From assembly GCA_024707015.1 (NCBI GenBank), contig JANGFR010000003.1, positions 124,001 through 188,000 on the forward strand: a stretch of DNA of 64,000 nt. Direction: 5' to 3'. Shown one piece after another: positions 8,816-18,488 of the stretch (the stretch's first letter is position 1; the number at the start of each line of letters is the position of its first letter). This DNA is from Candidatus Culexarchaeum yellowstonense (GTDB lineage Archaea; Thermoproteota; Methanomethylicia; Culexarchaeales; Culexarchaeaceae). The position numbers and the translations under genes were made by a program. The notes under the pieces were generated by a model. It did no database searches. It was not told the DNA's origin and saw nothing but the letters and a program-made list of their open reading frames with translations.

Positions 8816-9688
8816 CAATCTAATAATTATTGGTGTGAATGTGCCGAATGTGTAGCCTATATAGTGGCTGAATATGTTAAGTACACCCTTCCCAATCAAT
8901 ATTTCTGAGGGTACTAATACGGGTAGATAGAATAGGTATTTTATTGCAAGTGAAATCAATAGCAACCTGTATACTGAGACGCAAAAGCCGCCCTTAAATA
9001 ACCCTTTGATTCTATTGAATGTTAACATAGACACCATTTGCTTAATGCCCAGTCGATTAGCATAGATGGAATAGATGAATATAAACAGTAGTAATGTGAA
9101 TGCGGATAACATTATGAATTGCTCTGTTGAAGATATCTTTAGATTGGGAAGGATTATCATGTTGTTTAGTGAGAATATTAGTAGAATGAAGGATGAGTTT
9201 AAGGGGATTTTCAAAACATTCTTCAAGTAATTAAAGATGGCGTAGATGGAGTATCCTGCAAAGCCAGAGGTTATTAAAGAGAAACCCAGCACATATATTC
9301 CAGGCGTCTTCAAGGCTGGTAAGAAGCATATTATGAGTAGGGAGGAGAGGATTGGCAATAATAGTAGGAGCATAGAGGAAGCCTGATAGAATAGCCTCCT
9401 ATTAGTCTCAAAATTGAATAGGAAGAATGTGATGAGTAGGTAGGTTGAAAGGTTACTGATGAAGTGATTGAAATCCACATGAACATAACTTGAGAAAAGC
9501 AAACTTACGAACGTGGGATTTGAAGGCCATAAAACAAGATAATCCTTCAAATCATCAGGCAAAACATAAAACGCTGCGAGTATAGCTGGTATCAGGAGAT
9601 AGAAGAATAAGTAATCATACCACTTCCACAACAAGAGAACAGTATTAAATTGAGCCAATTTCCCCCTCAAATAACTAAGTGAAAACAA
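8798..9688 (-). CDS. rhomboid-family intramembrane serine protease
   Basis: A polytopic membrane protein of 296 residues. Three rhomboid signatures are in order and correctly spaced. H70-x4-H75-x3-N79 (YVHVDFNHFISNL) matches the HxxxxHxxxN of TM2 in GlpG. S141-G142 in TSGFAGY corresponds to the catalytic GxSG serine. H265 in SHYIGYTFG corresponds to the catalytic histidine followed by GxxxG in TM6. Rhomboids cut single-pass membrane proteins within the bilayer. The large insertion between S141 and H265 is long compared with bacterial GlpG. The TTG start at 9688 has no strong ribosome site; a TTG six codons later is possible. Family identity rests on residue pattern rather than overall similarity. 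Confidence 0.72.
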   Translation of the reverse strand: MFSLSYLRGKLAQFNTVLLLWKWYDYLFFYLLIPAILAAFYVLPDDLKDYLVLWPSNPTFVSLLFSSYVHVDFNHFISNLSTYLLITFFLFNFETNRRLFYQASSMLLLLLPILSSLLIICFLPALKTPGIYVLGFSLITSGFAGYSIYAIFNYLKNVLKIPLNSSFILLIFSLNNMIILPNLKISSTEQFIMLSAFTLLLFIFIYSIYANRLGIKQMVSMLTFNRIKGLFKGGFCVSVYRLLLISLAIKYLFYLPVLVPSEILIGKGVLNIFSHYIGYTFGTFTPIIIRLLKCNT

Positions 9689-9862
9689 CCATACATCCCA
9701 ATAACCCCTAAACCCTCCTCACAACTTATAACTATCGCCGCAATCATGCACTAAATTTATGAGAGTAACCAGAGGATGATGGAGGTAAACAATATATGAA
9801 TTTTAAACGAACAACAGAAGAACATGGATCATAAAAGTCCCAGTCTACTATTTACTTGAGCT

Positions 9863-10690
9863 CTACGGCTTCTTATAAACTAGAATCACAAAAGGAAGTG
9901 CAATTGCCAGATATGACAAATGAATTATAAGCCTTAGCCACTCAGCACTTACAGTGTAGCCGAACATGACTGCCAATATTGAGCCCACTAAATTCTTATG
10001 ATGTAGAAGACTACTGCTAGGAATATTAAGTGTGTATGCTGGCTCAGATAACCACCCGAAATCAACACCTACCTCCCTATAGTATTCTATGATCTCGTGA
10101 ACACCATAACCAGCTAATCCACCTGCAATAAGTATCAACAATATACTAGTGAAGTGGAAGAAATAACGCAAATCAATTTTCACGCCAGCCATAAAAAGGG
10201 AATAGGATAATATAAGCGCCGATATAGCTCCAAATACGGCTCCAATAATAGTTGTGGGAGCATCATTAACAAAGAAGGGCATTAAAAAGAGAACAGTTTC
10301 AAGCCCTTCCCTAAAAACTACAATAAATGCTATTGATGTGAGCCCAATTATTGAGCCCTTTGTCACTGCTACCTCAATCCGCTTCTCCAGCTCCTCCCTG
10401 ACTTGCTTTCCATTAATAGCCATCCAATACACCATAAATGATAAAACGCCTACAGCAATAAAACTTGCAAAAGACTCAAAAAGTGTTTGCAAAGTTTTAG
10501 GTAAAACACCATACATAAACCAAAAGGTTAAGCCGATAAATAAACTTGCCACTATAGATAAATAAGTACCATACCATATATATCGTGCTAAGCTACTCCT
10601 CCCACTTCTAATCATGTAGGATATCATTATTGACACTATAAGTGCAGCCTCAAGAGATTCTCTAAACGTTATTAAATATTGCCCCAGCAT
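9863..10690 (-). CDS. efeU: FTR1-family iron permease
   Basis: A seven-helix FTR1/EfeU permease of 275 residues for high-affinity iron import. Both REXLE iron-binding motifs are present: RESLE at 10-14 and REGLE at 127-131. The ATG at 10690 has GGAGGT eight bases upstream. The promoter holds a TATA element (about 10728-10738) followed by a perfect 16-base palindrome, as expected for metal-dependent repression. No EfeO/EfeB, periplasmic oxidase or Fur/DtxR gene is adjacent. A broken hemerythrin-like gene lies upstream on the same strand. Confidence 0.92.
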   Translation of the reverse strand: MLGQYLITFRESLEAALIVSIMISYMIRSGRSSLARYIWYGTYLSIVASLFIGLTFWFMYGVLPKTLQTLFESFASFIAVGVLSFMVYWMAINGKQVREELEKRIEVAVTKGSIIGLTSIAFIVVFREGLETVLFLMPFFVNDAPTTIIGAVFGAISALILSYSLFMAGVKIDLRYFFHFTSILLILIAGGLAGYGVHEIIEYYREVGVDFGWLSEPAYTLNIPSSSLLHHKNLVGSILAVMFGYTVSAEWLRLIIHLSYLAIALPFVILVYKKP

Positions 10691-10713
10691 AACATTATAC
10701 CTCCATATACGAA

Positions 10714-10729
10714 TATTACAATTGTAATA
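10714..10729 (-). promoter_or_regulatory. perfect 16-bp palindromic operator of efeU
   Basis: TATTACAATTGTAATA is fully self-complementary. It sits between the TATA box and the expected transcription start of the FTR1 gene (about 17 bases of leader remain before the ATG). A repressor bound here would block polymerase; an iron-responsive DtxR/Fur-like protein is the natural candidate but is not encoded in this window. Confidence 0.65.
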
Positions 10730-10776
10730 ATATAAAAATATTGTTTAATGTTCATTTAGAATTTTGATTGCAATAT

Positions 10777-11038
10777 TTATCCTCTGGGAGTGAAGCAACA
10801 ATATCCAATGGCGTCAAACCCCCTCTTTGATTCTATCCCATTCTTTCTCGGGTATTATTCTTAAGGCGAATGGATACAGTATGTTATTCTCCTTATATAT
10901 GTGGTCATTTAATGTTAAAACGATGTACATGCCTAGCTCCCGTAGTTTACTAACCAAGTAACTACTATCCAGCGTTTTCCGCTCATCTAAGAGTGTTTTA
11001 AGAGCTCTCTTTCTTGCTCTTAATTCCTCATGTTCCAT
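10777..11038 (-). pseudogene. hemerythrin-like (DUF438-type) gene remnant with frameshift
   Basis: The readable part starts MEHEELRARKRAL and runs through LNDHIYKENNILYPFAL to EKEWDRIKEG, matching the second half of a hemerythrin HHE/DUF438 domain, including the HxxxExxxLF(Y)P iron-ligand block. After RIKEG the frame hits TGA within two codons. If one G of the five-G run (CCCCC on the plus strand, 10819-10823) is removed, the next frame reads FDAIGYCCFTPRG and stops, which is exactly the GF-DEIGYC end seen in the family. The N-terminal helices are missing because the upstream frame is closed. Both defects suggest a dead gene; a compact functional fragment cannot be excluded. Confidence 0.6.
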
Positions 11039-11039
11039 T

Positions 11040-11074
11040 CTTATAACGTTTAGTGATCAAGCAAACGTTATAAG
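11040..11074. repeat. 12-bp perfect inverted repeat upstream of hemerythrin remnant
   Basis: CTTATAACGTTT, an 11-base spacer, then AAACGTTATAAG. The repeat lies immediately upstream of the remnant's ATG, where an operator would be, and each arm contains the palindromic AACGTT core. It may be a surviving regulatory site; the regulator is unknown. Confidence 0.6.
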
Positions 11075-11218
11075 AATACCCCAAACAACCAAATAAGGAA
11101 GTTACCAACATAGATATCAACTCAACACCCAATTATAGAAAAAGGCAAATGGAAAACTAGTTTTAAGTGTTTGTTTTTATGAGATGTTTATGATGATGGG
11201 GCATTGAGGTTGAATGTA

Positions 11219-14200
11219 ATGGAAAAGCCCCAATCAATATCGATTTATAGAGTTCGAGGAAAACTTAGATGGATAACTTTCGTGGTAATCTGTCTAGTTT
11301 TGGTTTCAACGATACCTTCCCCCTCCTTCTCTTGGAGTAATGGTGGTTTCAGTTCCAACCCTTCGAATCCAAAGTATGGGACTCATGATTGGATTGCTGA
11401 GCATGCTCTTGACTGGCTTCCATTGGAAGCTAAGCAGTGGCTTTTACCTTATAAGGCATTGTACCTTTATGGGACTGAGCTCCCAGATAATGGTCAAGCT
11501 CCAGATGGTATTGGTGACACTCAACTTCATCACATCTACTTCTATGATGATGGAGGGCTTATGGACGATTCAGCGGCTGTTAGGGCGAATGCAACTTATC
11601 GTCAAGCGTTGAGCTACATGCTTAAGGGCGATTTCTCCTCAGCTGCAAAGTATGCTGGAGCCATGACACACTACATATCAGACATGGCGGTTTTCGGGCA
11701 TGTCATGGGCAAATACACACCATGGGGTGAAGAGAAGCATCACAGTGACTACGAAGACTACGTAAACAGTAGAACTTCAAGTTACTATGCTGAATTCAAC
11801 ATATACCTGAAATTCGATGGGAAACTTGAGATTTTAACAGCCTACAATGCTGCAATCAAACTTGCCTATGATACAACCTTCGATAGTTCTGGTAGAGGCT
11901 TAACATGTGTTTGGATGGATCAAAACTATGATTGGAGCAACCCAACATTCAAGAATAGAGCTGGAGAATCAATTAACCTAGCAGTCAATTTTGTGGCGGA
12001 TGTCCTCTATACGCTGTACATGGAGTATAAGTCATCTCAAAAGATGCCTACAACAGCCATTGTGAAATTTGAAGTCAACGGATTGGACACGGATATTTCG
12101 CTTTTATCCGGGCCTATCCTAACTGTTGACGGAACAAACTACTATTACAATCAGCTTCCCATAAACTTTACATGGAACGTTGGATCAACACATAGCTTCT
12201 CATGGTCTGACTCCGTGAGCTCAACAACAAGCGGTAAACGTTACGTCTGGGTTTCAACAAGCGGTCTTTCAACGGCTAGAAGCGGAACAATAACTGTTCC
12301 ATCTGAAGGTGGCTCAATTTCAGCTACATACAAAACTCAGTTTCAGCTTACCATATCTGTCAGTCAATTGGGAACTGGAACAACAAATCCAGCACCCGGC
12401 TCATATTGGTATGATTCAAGCACAAGCGTCCAAGTATCCGCAACAGCCTATAGCGGATACATGTTTAGCCATTGGTTACTTGACGATTTAAACGCAGGGT
12501 CGAACAACCCAATAACCGTGAACATGAGTGTACCTCATAGCTTAACGGCGGTCTTCTCAACAGCAACATGCACATTAACAGTTTACATCTACAAGAGTGA
12601 GACCACAACGGGCATTCAAGGCGTGACAGTTAAGGTCGACGGAACTTCATACACTACCGACTTAAACGGAAAAATTCAAATAACTGTTACCTATGGTTAT
12701 CACACAGTCGAGGTAGTCTCACCCTACAGTCTGAGTTCTGGAACACGTTACGTATTTACCCGGTGGAGTGATAATTTAACAAATAATCCGAGAACAATCA
12801 CGATTACCACTTCGATAACCCTCATAGCCTATATGAAGCTTCAACATCGGTTAATGCTTGCTGTTAACCCATTAGGTAGCGGAAGCATTTCAGTCAACCC
12901 ATCTAGTTTAGACGGCTATTATGATGATGAAACAAGCATTACTTTAACAGCTATTGCAAATAGTGGTTATGCCTTTGACTGCTGGACAGGATCTGTAAGC
13001 GAGACAAGCAGCTCTGTTTCTCTCATAATGAATGAACCGAAAAGTATAACGGCCAACTTCTTCACTTTCTCCATATCGGCTTATTCATCGAGTAACTTGA
13101 TACCTGCTGGCGGAAGTGTAACTGTGACTGTAATGATTAATTATGGTAGTGGTGTAAATCAAAAGATCATAAGCTTTTCAGCTTCAAATCTTCCATCAGG
13201 CATTTCGGTCTCCTTCGATCCTATCTCGGTTACGATAAGTCCGAACTCACAAACGGCTATTAGTACAATGACGACAAACACTTCAACCTCAACGCCTACT
13301 GGCACATACACCATAACGATCACGGGCTCCGGAGGCGGATTATCTAGGAGCACACAGTATATATTGACGATCACAGCTCCTACATACACGGTCAACTTCT
13401 ATGTTTATGATGACGCAGGGAGTATAGTAAATGGAGCAACGTTAGTTTTTTATGGACAAAACTATTCTCATGGCAAATCAACGAATGTTGTGGTTGGTAC
13501 GTACTCACTTTCAACAGGAATTGTTCCAAGTGGTTACAGATTTAAGCAATGGGAGACTAGTGGGGGCATAAGTGTAACCTCCTCAACTTCGACTTCCACA
13601 ACAGCCACTATTAGTAGTTCAGGCTCCATAACCATGAGACTTCAACGCGTTATAACTCCGCGTGCTACTCAATTGACTCTTTCACCAGAAACATTTACAA
13701 TAACTTCTGGCCAAAGTGTTACATTAACTGTTAAACTTACTTCTGATGGACAGCCACTTGCTGACAAGCAGATAGTTTTTACAGCCACCCTAGGATCGAT
13801 AAATCCAAGCATAGTGACAACAGATGCAAATGGTGTTGCCTCTACCGTTTATACTGCTCCAAAGCTAAGTACCAGAACTTCTGTCGCGATTACAGCGTCA
13901 TTTCTAGGGGACATAACATATGAGAGGAGTACAGCCATCTGCCAAGGAATCATAGAGATTGAGCTCCCAAAAATATCTATAAGTGGCGCATCATTTAATA
14001 TTCCTAAAACTTTAAAGGATGACATCTCCTCGTATAGGAAAACTATTCCGGATGATGTGTTAAAGCTTCTACCCATAACGTTGCCTTCCGAATCTTTCAT
14101 ACTGGTAACATCAGAAGATTTCTATTTAGTGTTTGCTGATCAAATTGAGAATGGTCTTGCTCATGTGGAAGGATGGAAACTTCCACAAGACATTAATCTC

Positions 14201-17125
14201 AAAGGAATATCCATGGGCATCATAGTTGCGAAATCGGTTACATTTGAAAAGGAAGGAATTCCAGTGACCATCAGTGAAATCTTGGCAAACCCAAACAACT
14301 ACAAATTTAAACTTGTCAAGATAAATGCTGATAGAAGACAGATTTCAATACTCTACGATCCTGACGAGCCACCATATATGGAGTTTCCAATAACAGTTGG
14401 ATATCTTATCGAGAAACCTATGAAACCTTCGAATGTTCTTGAAGTAATATTGAAGAAGGCTGAAGATTTCGCACTAAAACTCGATGAACAACTCATTAAA
14501 AGTTTCTTGGAAACTGAAGAGAAGGAACGCATATGGCTTTTCAACTTTGAATATGAATATTGGTATGACGCCCCTACGGTAACCAATGGGATAATAATCC
14601 CCACGGAGCATCCAATATTTAAGCTCATTAACCAGTCTATGCCCTCAATAGGGAAATTCGCTAACTTAGATGGAAAAATAGTTCTTTATGACATTAAAAC
14701 TGATATACCTTATGAAGAAGTTACATCAATTAGCGAACTTAAAGCCAATTATAACAAGTATCTCGGAAAAGTTGTTAAACTCACAGCGAATTGTTATGGA
14801 GGATATATAAGCATCCAAGAGGTTATTGAACACAATACTCCATGCAGTGAAAATTACGTTTACATAGAGGGTATTGGATGCATAAACATAGTGGTCGATG
14901 CAAGACTTGAAGGTTTAGCAGCATGGAACAAGATAAGTATTCCACCAAAACGTGATGAAATAATGTTAGTCACCGGAGTTTCAAGTTTCCACCTAGATGA
15001 ACAATTTGTAAACATTAATGGAGTGTTTGAACTAATCGGCAAAGTTGTATCCACGAAACAAATAAGTGACTCCTTACCAGAAGATGTAACTTTGGTAGTC
15101 TATGAGGCTAGGAAAGTAGGAGAATTGGACTTCGAAAAACTAGCGCAACAAGTTAAGGATGAAATTAAAGGCGACGTTGGCGAACTTTACTGGGTATTGC
15201 AGAACATATATCCATATGAAAAGCAACCTAGCATACCCTATAAGCTTCCGAAGAAAGTTTTTAATCCCAAAGCCCCCATATTTGTGAAGAGTTCAAGGGA
15301 TATTCCGGAAATATATGTTGATAGGAATTTCACGATAAATATAGCTGTAGCTTCACCTGAGACGCCAATAAAGTTGAATATAACTAATTCACATATTTCA
15401 AGCATTTCGATTACAGTGAAGGAGGTAGCTACGAATGTTACGATATTCTTTGAGAAGCTTGTTGATAAGCCTCCTACAATACCTGAGCCTCCAGGCCTAG
15501 TGTACGCTTACCACGAGATAAGCGTGAACATATCTAAGGAGGCATTGAAAGGGGCTAACATCACATTCTGGATATCTAAGGAGTGGCTTGCAAACAACAA
15601 GGTCGCAGCTGAAAGCATAGTTATGCTTAGATATCATGCAAAGGAATGGACTGAACTTCCAACAAGGATCGTAGATGAAAATGCAACTCACTTAAAGTTC
15701 ACGGCAGAAACACCAGGCTTCTCGATATTCGTGATAATTACAAAAATGGCTATGCCTCCGACAATTACGACTGGCGTTGAAGGCTATGTTAAAGATGAAG
15801 CTGGAAAGCCAATAAGTGGTGTTAAGATTGCTGTCATCAGCAAAACTATTGGGAGAGTATGTGAGGCTAAAACTGATGATGTGGGGCATTACTTCATGGA
15901 GATCTCGCCTGGCGAATATGTTCTGGTATTCTCGGCTATAGGTTATGCTGATGGCTCAGTGAATGTTTCATTGTCGTCTGGTGAAGTTAAGAGGGTTGAT
16001 TATACGCTTAAGTCTGCCGTTGCAGAGTTCTTGGAGGATTGGGGTGGAGTGAAATTTGAAGTGGCATTGATGGGTAATTTGACGTGGGAGGTTTGTAGCA
16101 ATGCAACTATTAAGGTTTCAGTTACAGTTCATGATATGGGTGGAAATGTGGAAGTTGAATTTAAGCAGCTTAAACTTTACCTCATCGATGGAGCTGTTTC
16201 CCAAACAGTACCCATAAATGCCCGTTTAAGTGTTGGAGGGTTAGCATTTACTAGGGAAGCTTCATTAACAATCCTATATGGGTTTAGCTATTTGGCTCCT
16301 GGAACTTCTGAAACGAAACAGCTTAGGATAAGTTTGGAGGGATCATACGTTGATAAGTATGGAGCTTCATGGCCAAAACTATCTGAGGAAAACGTTAACG
16401 TTAAGGTGTATGCACCCCAAACCCCTATAAGCATCACAATCGATGCTCCTGAAACTATTCATGTTGGAGAGGAATTCACAATTAAAGTTAAATTGAAGAA
16501 TGAGGGGAAATATCAGATAAGAGATGTCGAGTTAGAACTTGAAACGCCAACTGCAACATCCCTTCTAAGCCCACGGACAACGGGAATAAACATGTTAAAT
16601 CCTGGAGGGGAATTCACGGCAACATTTAAGTTGAGGGCTGAGGGGGCTGCCACAAGCCAAATCTACATAAGCTACATCACCTTTAGGACTCTATGGGATT
16701 ATCACGTTTGGCAACCACACATGAATCTAGGCTCTATAGTAATTAGCAAAGTCCCCACAAGTATAAGTATAACCGTGGAGCCAAGGCAAGTGACTGTTGG
16801 TGAAAGTGTAAATGTTAAGGGGGCAATTACACCAGCAATGAATACACAAATAACTCTAACAGTGAAGGAACCTGACGGATCAACAAAAACTTTCAGCACA
16901 ACATCATATCTAGATGGAACATTCACGTTCACAGTGAAACTTGACAAGGAGGGCAAATACACATTCACAGCCAGTTTTCAAGGAGATGCAAAATACGAAG
17001 CCACAAAAAGCAGTGAAGTTTACGTTGAAGTCAAACCAGCACCTCCACCATTATGGCTATATGCCATCGTAGCCATATGCATCATCACAATAATAGCCAT
17101 AATAGTCATAAAAATTAGGAGATAA
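11219..17125 (+). CDS. giant cell-surface protein with N-terminal zinc-dependent phospholipase C domain
   Basis: 1,968 residues from ATG 11219 (GAGGT eight bases upstream; TTG 11204 is an alternative). A leader ends at SFS and the mature protein would begin at W39. W39, H56, D90, H104, H151, D155, H161, H175 and E179 reproduce the nine zinc ligands of Bacillus zinc-dependent phospholipase C, with identical spacing from H151 on (HxxxD, H at +6, HxxxE). Then come beta-rich repeats (GxGTTNPAPGSYWYDSSTSVQV type, about residues 275-530), Ig-like segments to about 900, and a large region without a clear family (about 920-1340). A PGF-pre-PGF-like domain (about 15,300-15,750), a carboxypeptidase-regulatory repeat (about 15,775-16,010), CARDB-like and Big-like repeats, and a C-terminal membrane anchor with KIRR follow. 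It should be an extracellular lipase or nuclease-fold enzyme on a long stalk. Confidence 0.85.
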   Translation: MEKPQSISIYRVRGKLRWITFVVICLVLVSTIPSPSFSWSNGGFSSNPSNPKYGTHDWIAEHALDWLPLEAKQWLLPYKALYLYGTELPDNGQAPDGIGDTQLHHIYFYDDGGLMDDSAAVRANATYRQALSYMLKGDFSSAAKYAGAMTHYISDMAVFGHVMGKYTPWGEEKHHSDYEDYVNSRTSSYYAEFNIYLKFDGKLEILTAYNAAIKLAYDTTFDSSGRGLTCVWMDQNYDWSNPTFKNRAGESINLAVNFVADVLYTLYMEYKSSQKMPTTAIVKFEVNGLDTDISLLSGPILTVDGTNYYYNQLPINFTWNVGSTHSFSWSDSVSSTTSGKRYVWVSTSGLSTARSGTITVPSEGGSISATYKTQFQLTISVSQLGTGTTNPAPGSYWYDSSTSVQVSATAYSGYMFSHWLLDDLNAGSNNPITVNMSVPHSLTAVFSTATCTLTVYIYKSETTTGIQGVTVKVDGTSYTTDLNGKIQITVTYGYHTVEVVSPYSLSSGTRYVFTRWSDNLTNNPRTITITTSITLIAYMKLQHRLMLAVNPLGSGSISVNPSSLDGYYDDETSITLTAIANSGYAFDCWTGSVSETSSSVSLIMNEPKSITANFFTFSISAYSSSNLIPAGGSVTVTVMINYGSGVNQKIISFSASNLPSGISVSFDPISVTISPNSQTAISTMTTNTSTSTPTGTYTITITGSGGGLSRSTQYILTITAPTYTVNFYVYDDAGSIVNGATLVFYGQNYSHGKSTNVVVGTYSLSTGIVPSGYRFKQWETSGGISVTSSTSTSTTATISSSGSITMRLQRVITPRATQLTLSPETFTITSGQSVTLTVKLTSDGQPLADKQIVFTATLGSINPSIVTTDANGVASTVYTAPKLSTRTSVAITASFLGDITYERSTAICQGIIEIELPKISISGASFNIPKTLKDDISSYRKTIPDDVLKLLPITLPSESFILVTSEDFYLVFADQIENGLAHVEGWKLPQDINLKGISMGIIVAKSVTFEKEGIPVTISEILANPNNYKFKLVKINADRRQISILYDPDEPPYMEFPITVGYLIEKPMKPSNVLEVILKKAEDFALKLDEQLIKSFLETEEKERIWLFNFEYEYWYDAPTVTNGIIIPTEHPIFKLINQSMPSIGKFANLDGKIVLYDIKTDIPYEEVTSISELKANYNKYLGKVVKLTANCYGGYISIQEVIEHNTPCSENYVYIEGIGCINIVVDARLEGLAAWNKISIPPKRDEIMLVTGVSSFHLDEQFVNINGVFELIGKVVSTKQISDSLPEDVTLVVYEARKVGELDFEKLAQQVKDEIKGDVGELYWVLQNIYPYEKQPSIPYKLPKKVFNPKAPIFVKSSRDIPEIYVDRNFTINIAVASPETPIKLNITNSHISSISITVKEVATNVTIFFEKLVDKPPTIPEPPGLVYAYHEISVNISKEALKGANITFWISKEWLANNKVAAESIVMLRYHAKEWTELPTRIVDENATHLKFTAETPGFSIFVIITKMAMPPTITTGVEGYVKDEAGKPISGVKIAVISKTIGRVCEAKTDDVGHYFMEISPGEYVLVFSAIGYADGSVNVSLSSGEVKRVDYTLKSAVAEFLEDWGGVKFEVALMGNLTWEVCSNATIKVSVTVHDMGGNVEVEFKQLKLYLIDGAVSQTVPINARLSVGGLAFTREASLTILYGFSYLAPGTSETKQLRISLEGSYVDKYGASWPKLSEENVNVKVYAPQTPISITIDAPETIHVGEEFTIKVKLKNEGKYQIRDVELELETPTATSLLSPRTTGINMLNPGGEFTATFKLRAEGAATSQIYISYITFRTLWDYHVWQPHMNLGSIVISKVPTSISITVEPRQVTVGESVNVKGAITPAMNTQITLTVKEPDGSTKTFSTTSYLDGTFTFTVKLDKEGKYTFTASFQGDAKYEATKSSEVYVEVKPAPPPLWLYAIVAICIITIIAIIVIKIRR

Positions 17126-17340
17126 AGTGCAACGTAAAAGCACATAAATAAATGATGTTTTAGAAATTCAATTTTTCAAATTCTTCAATATAGTATACGC
17201 ATCAAGAAGGCCTTGTGGGGTCATAGTCATTTTGTATGAACCACTAAAATCTTCTTTTTAAATGTGTCTCCGATAAAACTTTGGGGGCAAACCATATTTA
17301 CAGGTGGATATGTCAAAGTATTGTGGTGTTATGTACGAGC

Positions 17341-18180
17341 TTGTGTAAGGGTAGAAATCTGTCCGTGATCGGAGCGGGTAGGATAGGGTCAGCTATTATA
17401 CGTGCGTTAAGGGAGTATTGTGGGGACAACGTTAAAATCATTGCGACTGGGAGGAGGAATGAGACTTTAGAAAACGCTAAGAAACTGGATGTCATTGCAA
17501 CCAGGGATAATAGGAAGGCAGTGAAGGAGGCCGACATAATTGTACTGAGTGTTAAGCCTCAACACTTCCCTGAAGTTATAAGGCAGACTGGTAAGGATGT
17601 GTGGTCAGGTAAGCTAGTGGTGTCTGTTATGGCTGGTGTTAAGGTAAAGACACTTGCATCCGTTATGCCTGGAGCTGAAATCTATCGTGCCATGACAAAC
17701 ATAAACGTATCAGTTGGTAAAGCCTCAACCGCCATAGCTACCCCAGAGGACAACTCGGTTAACAGGTCCATTGTTGAGGAATTGTTCAAGTGTATGGGTG
17801 AAGTGTACTGGGTGCCTGAGGAATACTTAGACGTGTGGACAAGCCTAGTTGGCAGCGGCCCCGCCTTCATAGCGGAAATAGTGGATGCCCTCATCCTAGG
17901 AGCCATGGCCTCAGGCATGCCAAGAGACATTGCCTACAAATCCATACTGGATGTACTGGAAGGCACCGCAATACTCCTACGAAACGTAGATAAACACCCA
18001 GCCACCATAAGAGACGAAGTAATAACGCCAGCTGGCACAACAATACGGGGAGTAATGGTAATGGAGTCAGAGGGGGTTAAAGCTGCACTAATGAAAACCA
18101 TAGAAGCCACATACAAGAGATCCATAGAAATAGGAATGGAAATAGATCAATACGTTAAGAGAGAACTAAACATAAGTTAG
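17341..18180 (+). CDS. proC: pyrroline-5-carboxylate reductase
   Basis: NAD(P)H-dependent last step of proline synthesis. The N-terminal Rossmann motif LSVIGAGRIGSAIIRAL, the SVKPQHFPEV block, and the C-terminal signature region (GSGPAFIAEIVDAL...TPAGTTIRGVMVME) are clear. There is no ATG near the 5' end. TTG 17341 gives 279 residues, normal for ProC; TTG 17281 and GTG 17323/17326 would add up to 20 residues without family similarity. The gene stands alone after the giant surface-protein gene. Confidence 0.88.
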   Translation: MCKGRNLSVIGAGRIGSAIIRALREYCGDNVKIIATGRRNETLENAKKLDVIATRDNRKAVKEADIIVLSVKPQHFPEVIRQTGKDVWSGKLVVSVMAGVKVKTLASVMPGAEIYRAMTNINVSVGKASTAIATPEDNSVNRSIVEELFKCMGEVYWVPEEYLDVWTSLVGSGPAFIAEIVDALILGAMASGMPRDIAYKSILDVLEGTAILLRNVDKHPATIRDEVITPAGTTIRGVMVMESEGVKAALMKTIEATYKRSIEIGMEIDQYVKRELNIS

Positions 18181-18205
18181 CAAGTAATAAGTAATTAACA
18201 ATACA

Positions 18206-18449
18206 TTAACGTCCACTAACCCTCCTTCTCAAAACCTCAAACAAATCCTCCCCACACCACATGTAATCAAATTTAAGGCCTAAACCAACAATGGAATCAA
18301 CCGTGCCTCTGGTGAAATGCTCCACTTCACCTAGCTTCTCCTCAATTAAGCTCCATATACATGATACTTAGCAGTCTTTCAAGGGATTTATTTGGCGCTT
18401 CTAGGAAATTCACAATAGTTTCTCTAAGGAATATAGGATGTCTGCACAT
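18206..18449 (-). pseudogene. coding-like remnant with frameshift, unknown family
   Basis: Two adjacent minus-strand frames look coded. One starts ATG 18449-18447 (MCRHPIFLRETIVNFLE...) and closes at TGA after MELN. The second picks up at the same place (WSLIEEKLGEVEHFTRGTV...) and runs to TAA at 18206-18208 (ending VLRRRVSGR). A single indel near 18350 would join them into about 80 residues. I do not recognise the family. This remnant fills most of the 300 bases between proC and the next gene. Confidence 0.4.
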
Positions 18450-18488
18450 CGTGGTTAGAGTTTATATCACGTTTTCCTTATCGTAATT

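Noticed and set aside
17168-17257. 27-codon coding-like minus-strand tail (KMTMTPQGLLDAY...).
   Set aside because: Resembles the end of a winged-helix protein, but is too short to separate from chance.
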